Positions 16,122 through 25,500 of a stretch of 38,475 nt of DNA are shown in pieces. The stretch covers positions 1 through 38,475 of the forward strand of contig JAKVAO010000016.1 of the NCBI GenBank assembly GCA_022447685.1, in the 5' to 3' direction. The stretch comes from Candidatus Caenarcanales bacterium. GTDB lineage: Bacteria > Cyanobacteriota > Vampirovibrionia > LMEP-6097. The position numbers and the translations under genes are program-made. Under the pieces are notes generated by a model. The model searched no databases and was not told the origin of the DNA. It worked only from the letters and a program-made list of their open reading frames with translations. Numbering within the stretch: the stretch's first letter is position 1; the number at the start of each line of letters is the position of its first letter.

Positions 16122-16140
16122 CTGCTTAATCTTAGCAGAT
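16120..16140 (-). promoter_or_regulatory. Hairpin overlapping the ilvC start codon
   Basis: ATCTGCT / AGCAGAT (7 bp, 7-nt loop) spans the first two bases of the ilvC ATG and the leader. TAAGAT, a possible -10 box, lies in the loop 7 nt before the ATG. So the repeat may act on DNA (operator) or RNA (start-codon masking). Confidence 0.3.
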
Positions 16141-16183
16141 TTGCTGCTTCTGGTGCAGGGATCCGTATATATTCATTGAAGAG

Positions 16184-18697
16184 TTAGCTTTCAGATGACA
16201 GATCTTTAATAGCTTCTTTAATAGAATTTATGAGATTTTTGTTATTTTCTGCGTTTGGTTTTGCTAAAAAGTCTGCAAGATATCGTATTGCTTCCACGCC
16301 TTCATCTGAGCTTGTAAATTTACTAAAATCAAAGGATTGGAGCATATTTTTAAGCTTATTTTGTTGTGATTTTTGTTTTAGTAATGAACCTACTTGTATC
16401 TGTTTATCTATGATAGGGGTTTCGAATCCAGGTGCTCTTCCAATAATTCCAACTGAAGGGGTGCCAGCTGCTGTTTTTGTTAAGTAAATAGTACCTTCTT
16501 TTACTTGATTTTGTAAACTTAGAAGAACTTGTTTTAGAAGTTGAGCTTGATCAAGTTTGATTAGAGAATTTTTGATCTCCTCATTCTGGCTTACTGAGTC
16601 TTGCACTTCAGAACTCTCCAAATATTTCGCTAGGCTGCTATTTATTAATTGAAGTTCAGTGAGACTATTAATTTTGTTGTTATATTTTTCTAATAGTTTA
16701 ATAGCGTCTTCTGTCTCATGAAGTGATGATAAATTAGAGCTGATAGCATCTGAATAATTTTCTATTATAGGTCGTGCTTCAACACTATTACTACCAAGCT
16801 TATCTATCATTTTTGATATCATACTTAGATTTTCAAGCAGTAAATTAGTATCAGCTGTATTCGTAAGGGCATGATATTTTTGTTTTTCTAGAATCTCAAG
16901 TTTATTACTATCTTTTTCTTTTATGATCATTGAATCAATAGTGTCTAAAATATTTATAGTAATGCCGTCTCTTTCATGCATTAAGTAGAAAATTAATTCA
17001 TTATTTTCGGGTTGCTGATCATCGAGTAAGAATTCTAGTTCTAATTCTGGATAACAGGTATTGAATTTTTCGAGTGCTTTAGCAATTGGTTTGCTTTGCA
17101 TGTATTTTACTATTTCAGCTAATCTTTTTGTTGAACTTGTACCTTGCCCAAATACTTGTCCAACATTTGGATTTCTAAAGCTGACTGTGTCATTGTGAAA
17201 ACTACTGTTAGGGTAGAAGTGCTCGAAGCTAGTAAATTTATTTTTTAAATTCACTAATTCTTCTGATAGAAATTTCTTAGCTTCTGTTAACCTTTCATCT
17301 TCATAAAAATTAACTCTGTTGATATTTTGCGTAGGCTCAACTTCAGAGCCATTAGTTTCAATATCATTTTTTAAACCATTAGCAATATTCTCTGCACGTG
17401 TATTTACAGCATTATTGTTTCTTGTAATGGTATCTATTGCATGTACTGGTTTCCAGCTAATTGTGTGTGGAATATCTAATGTTTCCCCGTTACTAGATCT
17501 ATGAGTAACTATATCTGAAAAAACTGGTGATTGTGAAGCTCCATTATTTAGGTTGATTGCAAAAGTCTCTAGACTATTGCTTTTGCTAAGATCGGTATCT
17601 TCTGCATAAATCTTATAGTTTTCGATTATTTCTGCTAAGTTACTTAAATTAAAAATCTCTGGGTCTCTTAGCTTTTCTTCAAGACTAGTTTGGCTTAGTT
17701 TACTTGTGATATTCGGAGTGTTTGAGTTTTCTTCAGTATTTGCCACTAATGTCTTCCTTATCGCAAACTCCAAAGCTTTTTTATTAGCTGGATTTCCGGA
17801 TAATGAAGATATGTAAGAGATTGAATTTACTATGGCTGGAAGTTGTTTGATAACTGGATTGTTATTTATGACTTCTTTAATATGAGGATGGGTTTCAGAA
17901 TTCAGAAAGCCACGCTTAAGTTCTGTAATTAGAGCACTAGCAAGTGCCTTATCTGAGACCTCTCCATGTTCCGCTAAGTCCTCTGGAGTTACATACTCCA
18001 TTTGTTCATCTGGAAAAGTAAATTTAACTACATTGTTATTTGAAGGATCATTTAAATAACTGTTTATAATATCTCTTGAAAGCTCGTTTAAGACAGGGTC
18101 CTGTATTAAAGATTGATATAGACTATTACGATTGTCTTCAATCTCATCACAGAGTATATTTAAATCATTAATATTGACTGCAATCTTTGTTTTTGAATCA
18201 TTAATATGTTTATTTCTTATTAATTGTGCTTCTTGCATTATTCTCTCAGCATCTGAGCGAATTTTGGTTTCGTTATTACCTGTTTTATTGGCAGAACTAC
18301 CAAAGCCTTTATTCTTTTTATTACTATTTTTCTTTTGTTTAGGTCTAGCGCTTATCGCAAAATCATTATTGCTATTGGTATCAGGTAAGTTGTTAATGTA
18401 TTTTTTAGCTGCTTGCCGTATTCTTTTTTCGTAATCTTTGTCATCTGGACTTAATGTATCCAAAGCTCCTGAGCCACTTGAGTTATTATTGGTTTCTGTT
18501 TCAAGAGTTAAACCCTGTGCTGCAAGAGCTTTTAGTATACTTGTTTGCTTTCCATTATTTTGAGGTGTCGTTAAGATTTTTTTTTGATTTAAGCCTATTT
18601 GATTAAGATTATTGTGATCTTCAGAATCAAGACTTAATAGTTTCTTCTTATTTGGAAGCTCCGAGACTTTTGATTTAATTACAGGGTAGGTATTCAT
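16184..18697 (-). CDS. Large soluble protein of unknown function
   Basis: 837 residues from ATG 18697; a TTG three codons upstream (18706) is less likely. No signal peptide or membrane helix is seen. The N-terminal 170 residues are low complexity: Asn/Ser/Lys-rich, with a basic patch (SARPKQKKNSNKKNKG, about residues 120-135). The rest is charged and mostly predicted helical, with many Leu/Glu/Lys/Asn heptad-like runs. Phrases such as LADFLAKPNAENNKN near the end are not a domain I know. The message is probably leaderless, from a TTGACA-N18-TATTAT promoter. It lies between an HD-domain enzyme (upstream, same strand) and ilvC. The size and composition suggest a lineage-specific protein, possibly secreted by a non-Sec route or cytoskeletal, but that is speculation. 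Confidence 0.65.
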   Translation of the reverse strand: MNTYPVIKSKVSELPNKKKLLSLDSEDHNNLNQIGLNQKKILTTPQNNGKQTSILKALAAQGLTLETETNNNSSGSGALDTLSPDDKDYEKRIRQAAKKYINNLPDTNSNNDFAISARPKQKKNSNKKNKGFGSSANKTGNNETKIRSDAERIMQEAQLIRNKHINDSKTKIAVNINDLNILCDEIEDNRNSLYQSLIQDPVLNELSRDIINSYLNDPSNNNVVKFTFPDEQMEYVTPEDLAEHGEVSDKALASALITELKRGFLNSETHPHIKEVINNNPVIKQLPAIVNSISYISSLSGNPANKKALEFAIRKTLVANTEENSNTPNITSKLSQTSLEEKLRDPEIFNLSNLAEIIENYKIYAEDTDLSKSNSLETFAINLNNGASQSPVFSDIVTHRSSNGETLDIPHTISWKPVHAIDTITRNNNAVNTRAENIANGLKNDIETNGSEVEPTQNINRVNFYEDERLTEAKKFLSEELVNLKNKFTSFEHFYPNSSFHNDTVSFRNPNVGQVFGQGTSSTKRLAEIVKYMQSKPIAKALEKFNTCYPELELEFLLDDQQPENNELIFYLMHERDGITINILDTIDSMIIKEKDSNKLEILEKQKYHALTNTADTNLLLENLSMISKMIDKLGSNSVEARPIIENYSDAISSNLSSLHETEDAIKLLEKYNNKINSLTELQLINSSLAKYLESSEVQDSVSQNEEIKNSLIKLDQAQLLKQVLLSLQNQVKEGTIYLTKTAAGTPSVGIIGRAPGFETPIIDKQIQVGSLLKQKSQQNKLKNMLQSFDFSKFTSSDEGVEAIRYLADFLAKPNAENNKNLINSIKEAIKDLSSES

Positions 18698-18737
18698 CTT
18701 GTACAAGATAATACTCTAATCCATCGCAATCTGTCAA
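18698..18737 (-). promoter_or_regulatory. Sigma-70-type promoter giving a near-leaderless transcript
   Basis: On the minus strand TTGACA (18737-18732), an 18-bp spacer and TATTAT (18713-18708) precede ATG 18697 by 10 nt. The 10 nt between the -10 box and the ATG are the perfect palindrome CTTGTACAAG. The start of transcription would fall about 4-5 nt before the ATG. Confidence 0.6.
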
Positions 18738-18745
18738 TCTATATT

Positions 18746-19999
18746 TTAAAACACACTAATCAAATACTGAACCTTAAAATCATGCTCAACCATAGTCTTA
18801 ACTATGTGTGAAAGCTCTGAGATTTCTTTAAGACCAGAAGGGCTTTTACTATCTTCAACGAAAATCGCTTTCGAAAAGTTACTAGTATCTGGGTTATAGA
18901 AACTGTAAGGTCTAGAGGCAACAGTTGTTCTATCCATATAATATTCAGGGTTGAGGTCGGCTTGCTTTAATTTATTAAGTGTCTCAGCCTTAAGCTTTTT
19001 GTACTCTTCTTCACTTTCAAATTTAGTCGCTTTAAAGAGTTTTCGTCTAAGGAATCTAGAAGCTAGGTCTTTTAGCACTGTATCTTTCTCTTTAGTCCAG
19101 TGTTTAATATGATGCCAAATCATAGAATCGTCGATCTCGATGAAGTCTAAAGTATCCATATTTCCTTGTTTACTAAGCCAGTTGAATAATGGTTGTTCTA
19201 GAAAAGCAATTTTTTTGCTTTTTAGAAGAAGTTTTACTCTATCAAAAAGCTTTTTGAACATGATGTCACTTGCTATGCACTTCTTATGTAGGTAAACCTG
19301 AAGGTACATGGAGTATCTGGCATAGAGATAGTCTTCGATTGCAAGTGCGCCTTTCCCTTCATAGACTGAAATACAGTCGTGTTCATTATTCAGGGTTAAA
19401 CTGCTAATAACTCTTGCAAGGTCGAAAGTCCCGTAGTTGGTACCCGTAAAGTGACTATCTCTGAGTAAATAATCTAAGCGATCACAGTCGATTTGGCTAC
19501 TGACTATATTACTTAGAAATTTCACAGGGTACTTTTTAGCGAGGACGGCTGAGACTTTCTCAGGGAGCTTAGTTTCAAATGACTTTAGGATTTTATTGAC
19601 TTCGGTTTTCGGGTCAAGTATAACTTTATGACTAAAGTATTCGTGTTTTACATCTAATATATCTTCACAGCTATGGCTAAATGGTCCATGACCTATATCG
19701 TGAAGTAGCGCTGCTACTAGAACTAGAAGCCTATATTCTTCTATTTCTTCTTCGCTTGCTTGGATTTGAGCTTCGATTTGAGAAAAGATCTTACGGGCAA
19801 TATGCATAGTACCGATGCTGTGCTGAAATCTGGATGCCTCTGCGCCGTGATAAGTGAACCAGCCGGTACCCAATTGCCTAATCCATCTAAGTCTTTGCAT
19901 TTCTCTTGCATCGATGAGCTGAATGAGTAGATCCTCTACTTTATCTTGTGAGTTGAGGTTGATTTCGCTGTGGATTGGGTCTCTATAGGTGCGTGACAT
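18746..19999 (-). CDS. HD-domain phosphohydrolase (dNTPase/SAMHD1-like family)
   Basis: 417 residues. The N-terminal YRDPIHSEINLN block and REMQRLRWIRQLGTGWFTYHGAEASRFQHSIG are typical of the COG1078-type HD phosphohydrolases. Metal ligands are visible: H in RFQHSIGT (about residue 60), HD in LLHDIGHGPFSHSCE (about residues 99-100), and D in QIDCDRLDYLLRDS (about residues 170-178). The C-terminal 200 residues are the helical regulatory part of the family. Members hydrolyse deoxynucleoside triphosphates or related nucleotides; the actual substrate is not shown by sequence. AAGGA six nucleotides before ATG 19999 supports the start. It lies upstream of the 837-residue gene, which has its own promoter. 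Confidence 0.88.
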   Translation of the reverse strand: MSRTYRDPIHSEINLNSQDKVEDLLIQLIDAREMQRLRWIRQLGTGWFTYHGAEASRFQHSIGTMHIARKIFSQIEAQIQASEEEIEEYRLLVLVAALLHDIGHGPFSHSCEDILDVKHEYFSHKVILDPKTEVNKILKSFETKLPEKVSAVLAKKYPVKFLSNIVSSQIDCDRLDYLLRDSHFTGTNYGTFDLARVISSLTLNNEHDCISVYEGKGALAIEDYLYARYSMYLQVYLHKKCIASDIMFKKLFDRVKLLLKSKKIAFLEQPLFNWLSKQGNMDTLDFIEIDDSMIWHHIKHWTKEKDTVLKDLASRFLRRKLFKATKFESEEEYKKLKAETLNKLKQADLNPEYYMDRTTVASRPYSFYNPDTSNFSKAIFVEDSKSPSGLKEISELSHIVKTMVEHDFKVQYLISVF

Positions 20000-20093
20000 G
20001 GTCTTCCTTAAGCTTAACTTAACTTCTAGATGTTTTACTAATTATGTGAATCTTATTTTATGATTTTAAGATTTTTTGTGTTTGGTGGTGAAA

Positions 20094-20468
20094 ATGGAAA
20101 TAAATTCTAATACTATTGAAAGTAATTTTCAAAAAAACAGTGAAACTACTGATTTTCTTACTTTAGATGAAATCGAAAGGGGAGAAGATGTAGAAATTCT
20201 TGATATTGAGCAAGAAGAAAAATCTGAAGAGGCTAAACTTGCTGAAATGGAAAGACTTGCTTATAATAAGTCGCTTAAAAGCCAGATGGCAAGTCATGTC
20301 AGCCTTGCATCCATATATGAATCAATGATTAATTCTATAGTTTCATTGAATTATTTTAGTGAGGGTGGCAATGAAGATACTTGGGGTGCAATGATAGAGG
20401 GGCTTGGTGAGTATGCGGAGTTTCATAGGGCTCAATTGTTGGAATTGAATTCTTTGATGAAACACTAA
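20094..20468 (+). CDS. Small acidic protein of unknown function
   Basis: 124 residues from ATG 20094; in-frame TTG 20076 and GTG 20088 are alternatives, with only a weak GGTGG upstream. The first half is strongly acidic (LDEIERGEDVEILDIEQEEKSEEAKLAEME); the second half is amphipathic helix with few charges. It has no signal peptide or membrane segment. The acidic coil could be a partner-binding or chaperone-like segment, but no family is recognised. It stands alone, divergent from the HD-domain gene. Function unknown. Confidence 0.6.
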   Translation: MEINSNTIESNFQKNSETTDFLTLDEIERGEDVEILDIEQEEKSEEAKLAEMERLAYNKSLKSQMASHVSLASIYESMINSIVSLNYFSEGGNEDTWGAMIEGLGEYAEFHRAQLLELNSLMKH

Positions 20469-20499
20469 TTTTGGGCTTTTATGACAAATTTGATAAAAA

Positions 20500-20631
20500 T
20501 TAGCACTATTTAATGTTTTCTTAATTATCGGGTGCTAAGATTAAACCTACTTAGTTTTTCAAGGTTTTTGAGACAATGGGGTCTAAAAAAATCAAAAACT
20601 GGGAAAAAAGTTAAGGAGAGGTTAAAAATTA
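20500..20631 (+). promoter_or_regulatory. Structured leader region upstream of the gene at 20686
   Basis: Two inverted repeats are visible: TTAGCAC (20500-20506) with GTGCTAA (20532-20538), and GTTTTTGA (20564-20571) with TCAAAAAC (20592-20599), the latter enclosing AGAC/GTCT (20571-20574, 20581-20584). AAGGAG follows at 20613-20618. No known riboswitch class is recognised. Confidence 0.35.
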
Positions 20632-20685
20632 ATGTCAATTCTTAATACTACCGATCTTTATAACATTAAAGGGGTTACGAAATAG
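20632..20685 (+). CDS. 17-residue upstream ORF (leader peptide candidate)
   Basis: ATG 20632 to TAG 20683-20685 encodes MSILNTTDLYNIKGVTK. AAGGAG lies 13 nt before the ATG. The stop is immediately followed by ATG 20686 of the next gene, so ribosomes finishing the short ORF could restart there. The position behind a foldable leader suggests a coupling or attenuation role. It is not an extension of the next gene in the same frame, because the stop is in frame. Confidence 0.4.
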   Translation: MSILNTTDLYNIKGVTK

Positions 20686-21225
20686 ATGGCAGGTATAAAT
20701 AATAATGGCAATAACAAACCAGGGCAACCAATTGGTGCAGCTTGGAAATTAAATAAAGCAAGTCTTAATGCAAATAAGCCTAAGAAGACAGACTCTGCAA
20801 GTCAAGAGCCAGTTAATATTAGAGGTTCAAAAGAGTCATCAAATGCAACCAACCATGGTGTCGTAACAAAGGGTTTACATGTATTTCAAGAAAGTGTTGC
20901 AACTCATAATTTAAACCAAGCTCTTAAAACAATTGCAAAAGGTAATGGGCATGTATCTCGTCAGTTTGAAGCTATTATGGGTGATGGTCCTGAAGCTGAT
21001 AAAAAGTTTGCAGCAATAGAGGCTAAGCTTAAAACTTCTGATGCAGAGCAATTAGGTAACGTCACTTCTATCAGAGCTGAAAAAGTATATCCAGTAGATG
21101 GTCAACTAGATAAACCATTATCTAAATTAATAGAATTGTCTGCTAGAGATAGACCGACTACTGGGGAATTAATTGCTTTATTTAATAGTGAAGATAATTC
21201 AAAAGATCTCCCAGAAGCATCATAA
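20686..21225 (+). CDS. Protein of unknown function
   Basis: 179 residues. The N-terminal 60 residues are Asn/Lys/Gly/Ser-rich and probably disordered (MAGINNNGNNKPGQPIGAAW...). The rest is a helical domain (VFQESVATHNLNQALKTIAK ... FEAIMGDGPEADKKFAAIEAKL). It has no signal peptide or membrane helix. AAAGGGG (20668-20674) is 11 nt before the ATG, which directly follows the TAG of a 17-codon ORF. A strong terminator follows, so it is a single-gene unit with its leader. No family is recognised; the disordered start is shared in style with other unknown proteins of this window. Confidence 0.6.
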   Translation: MAGINNNGNNKPGQPIGAAWKLNKASLNANKPKKTDSASQEPVNIRGSKESSNATNHGVVTKGLHVFQESVATHNLNQALKTIAKGNGHVSRQFEAIMGDGPEADKKFAAIEAKLKTSDAEQLGNVTSIRAEKVYPVDGQLDKPLSKLIELSARDRPTTGELIALFNSEDNSKDLPEAS

Positions 21226-21247
21226 ACGTTTTCTCCTATCATTTATC

Positions 21248-21278
21248 AAAAAACCCGCTTCAATGAAGCGGGTTTTTT
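21248..21278 (+). terminator. Rho-independent terminator
   Basis: Stem ACCCGCTTC / GAAGCGGGT with loop AAT, flanked by A6 on the left and T6 on the right. It ends the 20686-21225 gene. Confidence 0.9.
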
Positions 21279-21632
21279 ATGAGAGTACCTGCCATCGTCC
21301 TTAGTACCTTCTATAACCTTCTGACGAGTCTGATTTTTTTCTGGACTTAGACAGATATTTCTTGTTGGGCAGTTACCACTAAAAGTTTCAGTCAGTTATC
21401 CTTCTTATGCTTCCCTTTGAGTGGTTAGATAAGCTGCTATGGCATTGAGCAATTATCTTGATATTATGGTGCCCGTGAATCTTAGTTAATTTGTTAGAAC
21501 TTTTGGACTAGATTTAATGGTATTTATTAATTTTTCTATCGAGTATTGTGATGTTTTATAGCCTTACTTACAAAAAATCCCAAAAATTAAAAGATATTTA
21601 TAATTCTTCTTAAGATGCTCTTAACTTGACTA
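21279..21632. other. 354-nt stretch without a recognisable gene
   Basis: No start-to-stop frame with a ribosome site, no tRNA-like fold and no repeat array was found. On the minus strand one frame (about 21308-21375) would encode a short Lys/Arg/Ser-rich tail ending SSEGYRRY, but it has no start codon. It may hold promoter elements for the gene at 21633. Confidence 0.3.
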
Positions 21633-22559
21633 GTGCAAATAGCCTACATGAGAGAATTTGCAGTAGATTATGTAGTTGAGGAAATAGTTGCTAGGGTCAA
21701 CCAAAAAAGAGATATACCTTTAGGGGATCATGAGACAACTTCAATCCGTGACAAGATTAGTTCTTGGTCTAATAGATATAGCCGTGATGATATGGTTTCC
21801 CAAATGGAATTCAACACTGGCTGGGAATTAGATTCACTTCCATACTTGTCTGACCCACAGTTAAAGTATGATGTAAAAAAAGCTTTATGGCATGAGAATC
21901 CAAGAGAAAGACTTGGTAAAGATTTGAAGAAGTTCTTCAAGAGAAATAAATTCGGAAACTCTCTTCAAGAAAGTAGAAAGGAAGAAATCTATGATTTGAT
22001 CAGAAATGATCTTTATCTTCCTCACGATACTAGAGTAGAAATCTTACCTACTCTTCTAGCTTCAGCTTTAGATGATAATGAAAATATCATTGTTAGTCTT
22101 GGTAATAATCATCAGAAATATTTGGTTCATTACAATAGTGATCACGAGTCTTTTGATCAGATTTATAAGTACGCAGCTGACGGTGAGCTAGAGGAAATGA
22201 ACTCTAGAAAGATTCTTCAGAGTTTTGCTGATTTTGATCATAAGATTAGTACTCTTAAAACTACTATTAGTAACTATGGTATCTATGAGAGATTCCTAGC
22301 TTCACTAGATGGAATCGATAAAATTGATTTAGATGCTTCGCTTACTGAAGCTGGTTACCTGGTTTTAGCTACTTACAACACTAGTAGTGCTTTCACTATG
22401 CATTATACAGAGATTAATGCTAATGGAAGAGTAAACTGGAAGAGTATTACAGCTAGTCGTTATGGTGATAAAGCTATAGAAACGAAAGATCTTAAATTAG
22501 ATCTTAATGGTCAGTACTACTTTAAAGGGCAGCCACTTGTTCCTTTAACTGATAAGTAG
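21633..22559 (+). CDS. Protein of unknown function
   Basis: 308 residues from GTG 21633; ATG 21648 (MREFAVDYVVEEIV) is equally possible, with no ribosome site for either. No signal peptide or membrane helix. The first half is charged and helical with Trp and Tyr residues (SSWSNRYSRDDMVSQMEF, LWHENPRERLGKDLKKFFKR). The second half has alternating polar/hydrophobic strands (GYLVLATYNTSSAFTMHYTEI ... VNWKSITASRYGDK), suggesting a small beta-rich domain. No family is recognised. The 3' end overlaps the convergent RND gene by 38 bp, so both ends are tightly packed. Confidence 0.6.
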   Translation: MQIAYMREFAVDYVVEEIVARVNQKRDIPLGDHETTSIRDKISSWSNRYSRDDMVSQMEFNTGWELDSLPYLSDPQLKYDVKKALWHENPRERLGKDLKKFFKRNKFGNSLQESRKEEIYDLIRNDLYLPHDTRVEILPTLLASALDDNENIIVSLGNNHQKYLVHYNSDHESFDQIYKYAADGELEEMNSRKILQSFADFDHKISTLKTTISNYGIYERFLASLDGIDKIDLDASLTEAGYLVLATYNTSSAFTMHYTEINANGRVNWKSITASRYGDKAIETKDLKLDLNGQYYFKGQPLVPLTDK

Positions 22560-25500
22560 GATTTTCTTCTTTATTCAAAATTAAATAAATACTTGGAATT
22601 ACATACAGAGTAAGTAGTGTGGAAATACTCATCCCACTTACTATAACTATTCCGAGGCTTTGCCTTGACTGTGAGCCAACTCCAAGTGCAAGAGCTATAG
22701 GTAGAATTCCTATTATCGTGGATAATGCTGTCATCAGTATAGGTCTAAGTCTAAGTTTGCAAGCTTCTATTACAGCTTCTCTTAGAGGCATTTGTTTTTT
22801 TAATTGCTCAATAAATTCAACTAATAAAATTCCATTTTTTGAGGCCATGCCTATCAGCATTATGATTCCGATTTGGCTATAAATATTGATACTTATATTT
22901 TTGAATTGTGGGATGACAAATTCGAGCCAGAAAGGTGCTCCCCAGGAGATTACAAGTTTAGTAAGAAATGGGGAAAGGTTGAAGAAAGCTACACCAATTA
23001 ATGCACCAGTGATGGCAAGAGGAACTGTAGTCATTATTACCAGCGGACTTTTGAAGCTTTCAAATTGACCAGCTAGAAAAAGATAAGCAAAAATTAGAGC
23101 GATGAAGAATGTATAGTAAAGAGCGACATTACTATCTTTCTCTTCTTTAGAGGTTCCTTTATAATCTATCTCGAAATCCAAAGGTAAATCAGGAGTGTTT
23201 TCTACTATTTCTAAAATTAACTTCTCTAGATCAGCTAAACCTTCAGATGCTGGTAAGCCAGGAATTGGAGCTGCTTCTATAGTAACTGCTCTTCTACGGT
23301 TGTAGTGATTCCATTCTTCTATTCCTATTTGCGGTCTAACTTCAATTAAGTTTGAAAGAGGAATTAATCTTCCACTATCCGAGCGAACTCCTATCTCACT
23401 TAATTTTCTGATTTCTTCTTTCTCCGATTTTGGTAGTTTGGCTATGACTTTGTAGTTTTCTCCTCTAAGATTGAATTCTGTAAGATCATCACCCGAGAAT
23501 AGGATTTCTAAAGTTCTAGATATTTCTTGCATACTTACTCCAAGCGCTCTTGCTTTATCTCTTTTTATTTCTAATTTGAGTTCAGGTTTGTCGAAACTAA
23601 GATCTGATTTCGAAAAGATAAGCCTTGGTAATTTATTTGCTTCTTGAAGTATTTTTTTACTTAAAGTTGAAAGAAAGTCTATGTTTTGACTTTTGAGTAC
23701 TATTTGTATTGGTAAAGAGCCAAAGCCACTATCGGGACCAGATTTGGGGAAAATCGGTAAAACGAAAGCCTCGGGAATTGCTTGGAATTTAGTATATAAA
23801 GGTCCAGCTATATTAAAGACATTAGTCGAACGTTTGTCCCAGTCCACTAATCTATTTATCATAATCCCGGAGGTTACTTTTCCAGGAGCGTCTCTTCCAA
23901 ATGCTGCAACTGAAATTACGGTATCAACTTCTGGAATTTGAGTAAGCATATTTTCAGCTTTGCGTATTTGCTCATCTAAATAATTTAGGTTACTTCCTCT
24001 TCTAGTTTGAACTATGCTGAGGAAGGCTCCTCTATCTTCGTTGGGGATGAAGTCTTTGGGGCTGATTTGGAATAGAAAAACACTGATGAATAAACAAGAA
24101 ATTAGAGAAAGTCCAACCAGCGTGAATTTGAATTTGGTGACAGATCTAATGCTTTTAGCATAAGAGTTTTCAAGTGCTTTGAAGAAGTTTTCCGAGAGAT
24201 CATATAGCGATTTGAATAGAGTATTTTTTTGTGTTTGGTTACGTTTTGCACTAGATCTTAATATCTTCGAGCAGAGCATAGGAGCTAAGGTAAGAGCAAC
24301 AAATGAAGAGATAATAGTCGCAAAGCAAAGTGAGAAAGCAAACTCCGAGAGTAATCTTCCAGTAAGTCCGCTCATGAAACCTACAGGTAAGAATATCGAT
24401 ACTAAAACAAGTGTTGTTGCGATAACAGCTAGGGTGATTTCTTTGGTTCCTTCACTAGCTGCAAGTTTAGGGTCATAACCATCTTCGATTTTCCTGTAAA
24501 TATTTTCTAGTACAACTATAGAGTCATCGACGACTATACCTACTGCGATAATTAGTCCAAGTAGCGTCATTAAATTAATCGTGAAACCAAGTATGCTAAG
24601 TCCACCCATTACACCTATGAGACTTACTGGAATTGCGACCCCTGGAATTAGAGTACTTCTAAGATTACGTAAGAAAATGAAAATAATCAAGAGTACTAGG
24701 AAGCTTGAAAATAGAACAGTGCTGTATAGATCTTGAATACTGAATCTTATGAATTTAGCAGCGTCATAACCTACTTTTAGGTTAATATCGCTTGGTATTT
24801 TTTCGTTTAGTTCATCTATTTTTTTTCTTACTGCATCTGAGATTTTGACTGTATTTGCTTTGGATTGTCTGACTATTCCTAAACCAAAACCTTTGACTCC
24901 ATTGAAACGAACAAAGCCTCTATCATTCTCTGCACCTAACCTGATTTCTGCAATATCTTTGAGCCTTACAACTCTATTGCCTCTTTGGCTTATAATTAGC
25001 TTCTGGTAAGCTTCAACTGATTTTAGTGTTGCGTCTACTCTAACACTATATTCTTGGTTCTTAGATTCTATTAGCCCACCAGGTAGTTCAATATTATTGT
25101 TCCTGAGTATATTTTCGAGCTCGACAACAGTGATATTGTAGTAAGCAAGCTTTTTAGGATCGAGTAAAATCTGTACTGATTTCCTGCGTTCACCTCCAAA
25201 AATGACTTTGCTAACTCCATCGATGGTCTGAAAATAGTCTTTGATTTCTGCCTCTACATACTCGCCTAATTCTAGGAGATCCCTTTCTGTTGATTTAACC
25301 ATGATCCACATGATTGGGCTGGCATCGGCTTCTGCTTTAGCAATTTGTGGTTTGTCTACATTATCTGGAAGTTTAAATTCGACTCTGGCTATTTTTTCTC
25401 TAACATCTTGAGCTGCGATATCTATATCTCTACTGAGCCTGAATTCAACTACTACCGAGCTTACCTGATCTCTACTAGTTGAAGTAATATTTCTGATACC

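Noticed and set aside
21308..21375. Minus-strand short basic reading frame ending SSEGYRRY
   Set aside because: No start codon or ribosome site, bounded by stops; too short to support.
22619..24478. Several plus-strand ORFs of 60-99 codons within the RND gene
   Set aside because: They lie wholly opposite a full-length, well-recognised RND pump and show no family features; they are shadows of its codon pattern.
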